Source of the DNA: Desulfovibrio intestinalis
GTDB lineage: Bacteria; Desulfobacterota; Desulfovibrionia; Desulfovibrionales; Desulfovibrionaceae
Assembly: GCF_014202345.1 (NCBI RefSeq)
Contig: NZ_JACHGO010000004.1
Coordinates: 62,001-126,000 of the forward strand
Direction: 5' to 3'
DNA: 64,000 nucleotides
Part shown: positions 10,896 to 17,563 of the stretch, piece by piece
Layout: each line of letters opens with the position of its first letter
How positions within the stretch are numbered: the stretch's first letter is position 1
Program-made: the position numbers and the translations under genes
The notes under the pieces: generated by a model
Told to the model about the DNA's origin: nothing
Seen by the model: the letters and a program-made list of their open reading frames with translations, nothing else
Databases searched by the model: none

Positions 10896-11213
10896 ATGCA
10901 CGGCTATCAACTGACGTTCTTCACGCAGCAGACTCGCCTTCACGGTTCCCTCACCATTGCGGAATGGCTGACTGCTGAAGCCAAAAAACTTGGCATCAGC
11001 GGCGTAACGGTGACTGCGGCACAAAGCGGTTATGGCCGCGACGGCAAGCTGCATTCCGCTCATTTTTTCGATCTTGCCGAGCAGCCTGTGGAAATTACGA
11101 TGGCTGTGGACACGGAAAAATCAGACCAGCTGTTTGCCAAAGTAGCCGCAGAAGGCCTTAAAATTTTTTATGTGAAAACACCCATTGAATTCGGCATCAC
11201 CGGTGAAGAATAG
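10896..11213 (+). CDS. DUF190 family protein, fluoride operon
   Basis: A 105-residue cytoplasmic protein of the DUF190 family, which resembles PII-like ferredoxin-fold proteins. Visible landmarks are YQLTFFTQQTRLHG, the central GISGVTVTAAQSGYGRDGKLHSAHFFDL and PVEITMAVDTEK. DUF190 genes are frequent partners of crcB, presumably modulating the channel, but their biochemical role is not settled. The ATG at 10896 follows AGGAGG by 6 bp and lies 10 bp after crcB, so the two are translationally linked. Confidence 0.88.
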   Translation: MHGYQLTFFTQQTRLHGSLTIAEWLTAEAKKLGISGVTVTAAQSGYGRDGKLHSAHFFDLAEQPVEITMAVDTEKSDQLFAKVAAEGLKIFYVKTPIEFGITGEE

Positions 11214-11240
11214 CGCCGTTTGACCTGAGGAAAGTGCAAC

Positions 11241-12437
11241 ATGATAAACGGCATCTTCAATCTGCCGCGCAACATCTGGCTCATCGGCCTGATAAGTCTT
11301 TGCAATGACAGCGCGAGCGAGATGTTATACCCGGTCATTCCGCTATACCTGTCTTCTGTGCTGATGGCCGGGCCTCGCGCGCTTGGCGTCATTGAAGGAA
11401 TAGCGGAGGCCACGGCAAGCCTGCTGAAACTGTTCTCTGGTGTCATCATGGACCGCACCCGTTCAGCGAAGCCGTGGATAATCCTGGGCTACAGCCTTGC
11501 GGGTTTTGGCCGACCCCTCATCGCCTTTGCCGGAAGCTGGGGCTGGCTTTTGCTCATCCGCTTTGCCGACAGGGTGGGTAAAGGACTGAGGACTTCTCCA
11601 CGGGATGCGCTTTTAGCCTCCTGTGCGGCCCCCGGTCAGCGTGGGCTGGCCTTTGGCCTGCACAGGGCTATGGATAACGCAGGAGCCGTTATCGGTCCGT
11701 TGCTGGCCTTCGCGCTGCTGTCGTGGAAAGTTCCGCTTGAGCATATTTTCTTGCTGGCCGTTGTTCCCGCGCTCATTTGTCTTTTTCTTTCGCTGAAAAT
11801 TCAGGAAGCCGCCCCGGCAAGGCCCGTGGCAAAACACGTTACTTTTGACTGGCGCTTGGGCGACATGCCGCCAGTATTCAAGAAATACCTGGTGGTTGTG
11901 GCTATTTTTACACTGGGCAATTCTTCAAACATGTTTCTGCTGCTTCGCGCCAGGGAAGTTGGCATGCCGTCAGAGTATGTGCCGCTGCTGTGGGCGGCGG
12001 TATCTGCGGTTGCCATGATTTTTTCCGTCCCGCTGGCGGCGTTGTCGGACAAGATCGGGCGCATCACGGTCCTGCTTTGCGGCTACACGGCCTACGGCAT
12101 ATTTTATTTTGGCGTCAGCGCCATAGACAACAGCACCAACATGCTTTTTCTTCTGTTCGGCTTTTACGGCCTGTTTATGGGGGCCACCGAAGGCGTTGAA
12201 AAAGCCCTGGTGGTTGATCTGGTGGCAGAAGACCGCCGGGGAACAGCCTTCGGCTGGTTCAATCTGACCGCGGGCCTGTTTCTTCTGCCCGCCTCCATAG
12301 TATTCGGCTTTTTATATCAGGGCATATCGCCAGCATGCGCATTTGTGTTTTCAGGCAGTTGCGCCATTGCGGCGGCCTTGTTGCTTGCATTTTTTGTGGG
12401 GAACAGGCGTGCGTCATGTACCTGCCCGCCACGATAA
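11241..12437 (+). CDS. MFS transporter in the fluoride operon
   Basis: A 398-residue major facilitator superfamily carrier with about 12 predicted helices. The first half shows the MFS loop 2-3 pattern in RFADRVGKGLRTSPRDALLA, which is close to the DRxGkGlRtsPRdAl motif of the subgroup of drug/ion MFS permeases that includes YnfM- and tetracycline-like pumps. The second-half repeat is AALSDKIGRI. It begins 27 bp after the DUF190 gene with a TGAGG ribosome site and no terminator between, so it belongs to the riboswitch-controlled transcript. Substrate unknown; involvement in fluoride or a co-occurring stress is inference from position only. Confidence 0.85.
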   Translation: MINGIFNLPRNIWLIGLISLCNDSASEMLYPVIPLYLSSVLMAGPRALGVIEGIAEATASLLKLFSGVIMDRTRSAKPWIILGYSLAGFGRPLIAFAGSWGWLLLIRFADRVGKGLRTSPRDALLASCAAPGQRGLAFGLHRAMDNAGAVIGPLLAFALLSWKVPLEHIFLLAVVPALICLFLSLKIQEAAPARPVAKHVTFDWRLGDMPPVFKKYLVVVAIFTLGNSSNMFLLLRAREVGMPSEYVPLLWAAVSAVAMIFSVPLAALSDKIGRITVLLCGYTAYGIFYFGVSAIDNSTNMLFLLFGFYGLFMGATEGVEKALVVDLVAEDRRGTAFGWFNLTAGLFLLPASIVFGFLYQGISPACAFVFSGSCAIAAALLLAFFVGNRRASCTCPPR

Positions 12438-12466
12438 TCCCCGGATAGCAGATACGGCGATAACGT

Positions 12467-12506
12467 CAGACGCCCGCCACGGATACAAGGCCGTGGCGGG
12501 CGTCTG
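12467..12506. repeat. Perfect 16-bp inverted repeat
   Basis: CAGACGCCCGCCACGG and its exact complement, separated by 8 nt, in the convergent gap between the MFS and AEC genes. There is no immediate T-run. The GGCGGGCGTCTG part recurs in the 65-bp repeats at 22239 and 28151. Confidence 0.6.
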
Positions 12507-12571
12507 TAATGGGCGGTTTTTCCGGGCATCCGTGACGGCATGACCGCCGCCGTGTTCCCTTCGTCAGGTGC

Positions 12572-12601
12572 AAAAAAATGTCCGGCAAGCCGGACATTTT
12601 T
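12572..12601. terminator. Bidirectional terminator between convergent genes
   Basis: ATGTCCGGC / GCCGGACAT stem flanked by seven A on the left and TTTTT on the right, so it can stop the MFS transcript (plus) and the AEC transcript (minus). Confidence 0.75.
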
Positions 12602-12674
12602 CCCGCAGACGCCTGCGTATATTTTTATGCGTCCTGCCCGCGCGAGGCGGTCAGGCATTCAAATCTCTCAGGTC

Positions 12675-13658
12675 TTAAAGCATACCCAGCGCGTGGAACA
12701 GCCACACAAAACCCGTCAGGGTCAAAATGCTTGCGCCATTGGTCACCACGGCTGTAAGCGCGGCCTCTTCAGGCACGGCGCTGTAAACCTGGGCAATAAC
12801 ACTGACCAGCAGGGCCGTTGCCGTTGCGCTGATAAGCACCGGAATAACCAGCCACAAACCCGTGATTCCCATAGCGTACATGATGCCCCAGCACAGCAGG
12901 GGATGCAGCACCAGCTTGCACAGGACGAACCATGCCTGACGAAGCACTACGCCGCCCTGCGCCCGGCGGGTAGCCACGGCAAGCTTTTGCCGCAAGTCCA
13001 GACCAAGGGCCAGCAGCATGCAGGGAGCCGCCGTGTAGCCCACAAGACTTATGGCGCGGTCCAACGGTTCCCACAGGCCGATCCGCGATACGGAAAGCAC
13101 CACGCCCACCAGCGTGGAAAGCAGCAGAGGATTGCCCAGAATGAAAATACGCACCAGGCTGCCCGCAAACGTCAGTACACTGCCGCCCTTCCAGGCCAGA
13201 GAGCCAGCCAGAATGTCAAGCCGGCCCTGCGCCAGAATAATGACGACATTGGGTGTAAGAATGGCAAGTCCGGCCACAAGCATAGCTTCGCTGTTGCCGG
13301 GCCAGAGGTTGGATACAATGGGCAGGCCCACAAAAGCCGCGTTACAGGCCGAACAGGAAAAGCCGCTGATGACAGCGGGGCCGATTCCCCGGCGGCAGAA
13401 CAGCTTGTCCCCCATATAGCCGAGCACATACATGACCAGCTGGGAGCCAATAAGGGCCAGCCAGAAGCCGCCTCTGCCCAGATCTTCGGGGCTCGCCCCG
13501 GCCAGCAGGTGCAGGATGAGCAGCGGCAGAGCCACCTTGAGCACATACACGCCAATCACGGGCCCGGTATTTTCGGGCAGCACGTCGCGCGCCCGGAGCA
13601 AAACGCCAAAGCCAATGATACAGAATACGGGAATCACTGCAAAAAGGGCATGAAACAT
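12675..13658 (-). CDS. AEC (auxin efflux carrier) family transporter
   Basis: A 327-residue integral membrane carrier of the AEC/bile-acid-like fold with about 10 helices. The first helix is ALFAVIPVFCIIGFGVLL, followed by YVLKVALPLLILHLL; the second half contains LGLDLRQKL and ends near a final helix TAVVTNGASILTLTGFVWLF. Family members export malate, other dicarboxylates or related organic anions; the substrate is not predictable. It is transcribed alone. A second, unrelated-sequence AEC gene lies at 46211. Confidence 0.85.
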   Translation of the reverse strand: MFHALFAVIPVFCIIGFGVLLRARDVLPENTGPVIGVYVLKVALPLLILHLLAGASPEDLGRGGFWLALIGSQLVMYVLGYMGDKLFCRRGIGPAVISGFSCSACNAAFVGLPIVSNLWPGNSEAMLVAGLAILTPNVVIILAQGRLDILAGSLAWKGGSVLTFAGSLVRIFILGNPLLLSTLVGVVLSVSRIGLWEPLDRAISLVGYTAAPCMLLALGLDLRQKLAVATRRAQGGVVLRQAWFVLCKLVLHPLLCWGIMYAMGITGLWLVIPVLISATATALLVSVIAQVYSAVPEEAALTAVVTNGASILTLTGFVWLFHALGML

Positions 13659-13950
13659 ATCAACTCTCGACCATTGCGAAAAGGTAAGATTTTTGGGGCA
13701 GGTTCACCTTGAAGCTGCTCTGGTTCTGCACACGCAGCCACCGCCACGCAGATGCAGGTTGAAACATTTTGTGTCGCCAAACGACGGGTGAGGTCTTACA
13801 CCTCAGAAAACCAGCCGTCAAAGGCCATTTTTCTGTGCATATGAGGGCGCTTCGCCGCACGCGAAAAAGCATGCTCTTCCTTACAAGCTCTGTCCAGTAT
13901 GGCACAGAAACGTAACATGAAACGGCCCCAGGCCTGTTTGCTCCAGCGCC

Positions 13951-13985
13951 AAAGAAAACCCCCGATCCTGACGACCGGGGGTTTT
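13951..13985 (-). terminator. Intrinsic terminator of the OmpH-like gene
   Basis: Minus-strand stem AAAACCCCCG / CGGGGGTTTT with an 11-nt loop and a TTTTCTTT tail, about 50 bp past the lipoprotein stop. The rest of the 378-bp gap (13659-14036) shows nothing I can name. Confidence 0.75.
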
Positions 13986-14036
13986 ACTTTGTCGCTGTCC
14001 GGCATGAGCCGGTCACGAAAAACCGTGATGCGAAAC

Positions 14037-14639
14037 TTATTTCTTTTCAGCGGGCTTGGCGGGCTTTTCAGCAGCCTTGTCCGCAGGCTTTTCAGCAGGA
14101 GCGGCGGCCTTGGGCGCTTCTACCGCGGGGGCAGCTGCGGCATCGGCAGCGCCTTCGGCGGCTGCGGGCTTGAAGTCCACCTTCTGCTTGTTCATGGCCG
14201 CGATGATGTCCGTGGTCACGTCAGCCTTGGGGTCAAAAGAAGCGGCGGCTTCAGAGCTGATAATAAGCGCGTAGCCCTTTTCGGTGCGGTAAGCGTTGAT
14301 AATGCGCTGCATGGTGTCATACAGAACGTTAACCACGTTCTGCTGCTCAACCTGCATGCGCTGCTGCGACATCATGTAGACGGTCTGCAGCTCTTTCTGG
14401 GCGTCAGCGTCGTTGGCGTTCTTTTCCAGACGCCCCTGGATGGCGTTCAGCTGTTCCTGCATGTCGGCCTGAAGAGCTTCAAGGTGTTTCACCCCGGCCT
14501 TTCCGGCTTCGCTGTCGCGCATGATGCGCGTCATATCCACGACCGCCAGCTTGGGCTGGGAAGAGCCTTCGCCCTGTTGGCAGGCAATAAGCATAAGGCT
14601 CAACATCAGGGCCAGCGGCAGAAAATAACGAATTCGCAT
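14037..14639 (-). CDS. OmpH/Skp-like periplasmic lipoprotein
   Basis: A 200-residue lipoprotein. The signal peptide MRIRYFLPLALMLSLMLIAC ends in a lipobox (LIAC, Cys20). The mature part has the Skp/OmpH pattern: KLAVVDMTRIMRDSEAGKAGVKHLEALQ, then a long coiled coil (about 45-120) and a return strand GYALIISSEAAASFDPKADVTTDIIAAMN. The last 45 residues are an Ala/Pro/Lys tail with PAEKPADK-type repeats, perhaps crossing the cell wall. Skp proteins chaperone outer membrane proteins; lipid anchoring and the tail are departures from the E. coli form. Own terminator downstream. Confidence 0.8.
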   Translation of the reverse strand: MRIRYFLPLALMLSLMLIACQQGEGSSQPKLAVVDMTRIMRDSEAGKAGVKHLEALQADMQEQLNAIQGRLEKNANDADAQKELQTVYMMSQQRMQVEQQNVVNVLYDTMQRIINAYRTEKGYALIISSEAAASFDPKADVTTDIIAAMNKQKVDFKPAAAEGAADAAAAPAVEAPKAAAPAEKPADKAAEKPAKPAEKK

Positions 14640-14845
14640 GGTAATGGATACTCCTCTCAGAATTGCCGCGTTACGCTAAGAAGCCCTCACGGCGTGTTGT
14701 CAATGGTGTACGTTGTTTTTATTGGCACCTCAACCGTTTTTTCCCTGCCAAACCCCGCTGTCCGTAAAAATATCCAGACAAAAAAATTACCGCATCCCCT
14801 TGCCCTCGGCCTGGGGGGCAAAAAGCCTGTTGTACGGGCTCGCCC

Positions 14846-15916
14846 CTATTGCAGGGCGGCATAATGCCCTTTCATACGGGCAACCTTGGCAACATAGGCA
14901 CGGGTTTCGGCAACGGGAAGACGGTTGGTAAGGTCTTCGTACAATTGGTCGGCGGTCATACCGTTGATAACATCCACAGCTTCCTCGTTGGTCTTGCCAA
15001 AAAGCCGCAAAAAACGGTTGGGGCCCATATTGTACGCCGCCACAGCGCAGTATTCGCGGGCAAGCGGGTCATACACCCCGGCAAAGTAGCGTGTGAGCAG
15101 TATATGAAGATAGGTGGTGCCGTAGCGGATATTGATTTCCGGCACGCGCAATTCTTCAAAGCTCACGTCACCAGTATGACCATACAGATACTTATGCACT
15201 TCACCGCTGGCGGTGTCAGGCAGTATCTGCATGAGCCCCATGGCCGATTTGTGGCTTACGAGGGTGGTTGAAAAAGAACTTTCACTGTGAATGATGGCGT
15301 ATACGAGTTCGGTACTGAGGTTGTACCGTCTGGCAAAATTTTCCACCAGTTGCTGATAACGGGCGGCTCTGGCAGGCAGGTTGCCGTAGCTCAAGTAGCT
15401 GTCGCCGGACAAAGCGCCGTCTCTTTCCATCTGGCCCGCACGCCCCTTGCTGCCTGCGCGGAAAATGACCGGGCTATAGCCCTCCAGCAGGGTTTCGGCG
15501 GCAAGCCAGCGCAACGGCTGCCCCCGGGAGTCCAGCGCGTCGCCATACTGCGGCGGCTGCATGGTCAAAAGAAAAGGCATGGAAACCCCGTCCAGCGCCA
15601 GCACAGAGGCAAGCTGCGCCGACGCCTCAGGAAGCTGCGAAAACAAGTCATCCTCCACACCGCTCGGCAACGCTGCTCCCGCCACAGCCACCACGGGTGA
15701 AACCGCCCGGCGCAGCGACCACTGCCGCGAGCCGTTGCTCCATGATACAATGGGCGTGGGCATGTCCTCTGGCCGCAGGCTGACGATTACGGGACTCGCC
15801 CGGCGTCGCAGTTCATGCCCTTCTTTTTGCGGCACAAAACCCGCCAAAAGCCCCAGAAGTAGCAATGCGCTGCCAAGGCAAGAGGCTATGATGAGAATGG
15901 TTTTGTGACGCTTCAT
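14846..15916 (-). CDS. Membrane-bound lytic murein transglycosylase (SLT domain)
   Basis: A 356-residue peptidoglycan lyase. I chose the ATG at 15916 (MKRHKTILIIASCLGSALL) because AGGA lies 7 bp upstream and it begins a signal anchor; a longer frame to 16030 lacks these. The SLT domain starts near residue 195: NLSTELVYAIIHSESSF carries the catalytic Glu, then SHKSAMGLMQILPDTA, YGTTYLHILLTRYF and YCAVAAYNMGPNRF. The overall plan (N-terminal unrecognised domain plus SLT) is like MltC. It lies upstream of the OmpH-like lipoprotein on the same strand but about 200 bp apart. Confidence 0.88.
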   Translation of the reverse strand: MKRHKTILIIASCLGSALLLLGLLAGFVPQKEGHELRRRASPVIVSLRPEDMPTPIVSWSNGSRQWSLRRAVSPVVAVAGAALPSGVEDDLFSQLPEASAQLASVLALDGVSMPFLLTMQPPQYGDALDSRGQPLRWLAAETLLEGYSPVIFRAGSKGRAGQMERDGALSGDSYLSYGNLPARAARYQQLVENFARRYNLSTELVYAIIHSESSFSTTLVSHKSAMGLMQILPDTASGEVHKYLYGHTGDVSFEELRVPEINIRYGTTYLHILLTRYFAGVYDPLAREYCAVAAYNMGPNRFLRLFGKTNEEAVDVINGMTADQLYEDLTNRLPVAETRAYVAKVARMKGHYAALQ

Positions 15917-16285
15917 GAGTATTCCTGAAATATACGGGCCGTGCCCTGAGCTTACGGTGTTTCTAACAAAATGGTTTGCTGCGCAGTCCGGTGAATGGCA
16001 GAGGTGTAGATCTTGTCCATGCCTGACCACGCCGCGCGCTATTGGCGCACGCGATTACCGCATATTATTGGCGCATGTAATTGCCCGGCGGCTTCATTGC
16101 CGCGCCCGCGCACAAAAGCACGTTGCGGGCCGCATTTCGTCAGTTGCAAATTCACTGCCATTTGAAAAATCAATTGTTTTTCAAGTGGGTTAAGAATCTC
16201 TCTCCAAGCTCTGCGGCAGCAGGGTCAAAATAATGAATGCCGTTGACCTGCCGACCATTCAGGACTATGCTTGGTAATCTGAGGT

Positions 16286-16392
16286 GAGCCCTGTTTTTGT
16301 CTGACATCAGGGCTTCAAGCCATAAAAAGCAGATCTGCCTCTCAATAAAACACGTCCAGGCGGCTGTGGCTTGACAAGGCCGCAGCCTTTTG
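16286..16392 (+). promoter_or_regulatory. Leader hairpin plus terminator upstream of the GAF-SulP operon
   Basis: A first stem GAGCCCTG / CAGGGCTT (16286-16315) is followed by GGCTGTGGC / GCCGCAGCC (16362-16387, one wobble) and TTTTGTCTTTTT. The second is an intrinsic terminator on the plus strand although no plus-strand gene lies upstream, so it may end a small RNA or act as a leader attenuator for the gene starting at 16441. The remainder of the 524-bp gap (15917-16440) shows no gene. Confidence 0.45.
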
Positions 16393-16440
16393 TCTTTTTC
16401 TACCGCGGCCAAGGTCACCCTGCGGAAAATGGAGCACACA

Positions 16441-17562
16441 GTGCCACAGCACACCAAGGAATATATCCGCGAGGAGATCATTCGGCTTTTAAAATACGCC
16501 CCGCCCGAAATGCGCGCGGCAGTTCTGGGCCTGATTCCTGCCGCCAAGCGAACCCTTACGCAGGGCTACAGACCCTCGGTGCGCGGCGTGCCTCTGCGCA
16601 GCTGGCGCTGCCTGCTGCACCTGCTGTCTTCAGTAGCGTCCATGCAAAGCGATACGGAAATGCTGCTGCGGGTTTCAAGCGATCTGCTTGCCATTGCCGA
16701 CCGCATGGCTCCTCCTGGTGAAGTGCTGCGCCAAAGTGCCGAAATTCTTGTGCATGCCATGCACGCTGAACTCTATGTCTGCCGCCTGCGCAATAAAGAA
16801 GGCGAATGGGTAGCGCGTTCAGCCAACCATGTGAACGGCAAATCCATTCCCATCGTGGCTCCCATGCTGGAAGAGTCCCTGCGCGAGCATCCTGTGATGA
16901 ACGCCATTTTGCAGCGGCACACGCGCTATGTGGTCTCCAACAACCTTCAGGCCCTTGATAGAGGCGGCGACTCCTTTGACTGCGTGATCTACAAGGAGGG
17001 TTTCCGCTCGCGCCTAGCCTTTGTGCTGCGTGACCGCAGCGACAAACCGCCCTTCGGGCTTGTCATGCTGTACACCACAAGAGAGTATGGCTTTGAAAAC
17101 TATGACGAACGCTTTCTGGCCAAGTGTGCCCGCCTGGTGTCTCTTACCGTGGGCCGCCGCATAGCCGTAGCCCGCGACGCCTTGGAAAAAGCCGCCGGAG
17201 CTATGGCCCATTACGGCAACAATGCCCTCAACGTCATGCGGAACCAGGCGGAATACTGCGGCGAGCTGGTGGAAGACATTGACGCCACCCAGGCCCGCGC
17301 CCTGCGCCTTACACGCGAGCTGATGGCCGAATTTGCCGAAGGCACCAGAGGCCGTATGCTGGCCCTGGAGCTGGAAAGCGCCCTTGCCCGGGCAGACCTT
17401 ACCGAACTTGCGGGACACCTGGGCGGCGTGCTGGAAGGCACAAGGCGCATGACCCGCATCATCAATTCCCTGAAAAAATCCGTGGAGCGTCCGCGTCTCA
17501 TGCATTACGCCCTGGGACATGACGTGCTGCGGCTGGAAGACGACCCGCCAAAGGAGGACTAG
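16441..17562 (+). CDS. GAF-domain sensor with kinase-like His box, no ATPase domain
   Basis: A cytoplasmic protein of about 373 residues. I prefer the GTG at 16441 (VPQHTKEYIREEII) because TGGAG lies 7 bp upstream; ATG at 16429 is possible. A helical N-terminus is followed by a GAF-like sensory domain (about 93-243; ILVHAMHAELYVCRL...GLVMLYTTREYGFENYDERFL). Next comes a DHp-like helical pair with AGAMAHYGNNALNVM (His257), resembling the histidine-kinase H box. The protein ends at residue 373 with no HATPase domain. It stops 1 bp before the SulP gene, whose ribosome site lies inside its last codons, so the two are translationally coupled. Confidence 0.7.
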   Translation: MPQHTKEYIREEIIRLLKYAPPEMRAAVLGLIPAAKRTLTQGYRPSVRGVPLRSWRCLLHLLSSVASMQSDTEMLLRVSSDLLAIADRMAPPGEVLRQSAEILVHAMHAELYVCRLRNKEGEWVARSANHVNGKSIPIVAPMLEESLREHPVMNAILQRHTRYVVSNNLQALDRGGDSFDCVIYKEGFRSRLAFVLRDRSDKPPFGLVMLYTTREYGFENYDERFLAKCARLVSLTVGRRIAVARDALEKAAGAMAHYGNNALNVMRNQAEYCGELVEDIDATQARALRLTRELMAEFAEGTRGRMLALELESALARADLTELAGHLGGVLEGTRRMTRIINSLKKSVERPRLMHYALGHDVLRLEDDPPKED

Positions 17563-17563
17563 C

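Noticed and set aside
16170..16307. A possible 45-codon minus-strand frame ending in NGIHYFDPAAAELGERFL
   Set aside because: The peptide looks plausible but there is no ribosome site and it overlaps the leader structures of the GAF gene; too weak to list as a gene.
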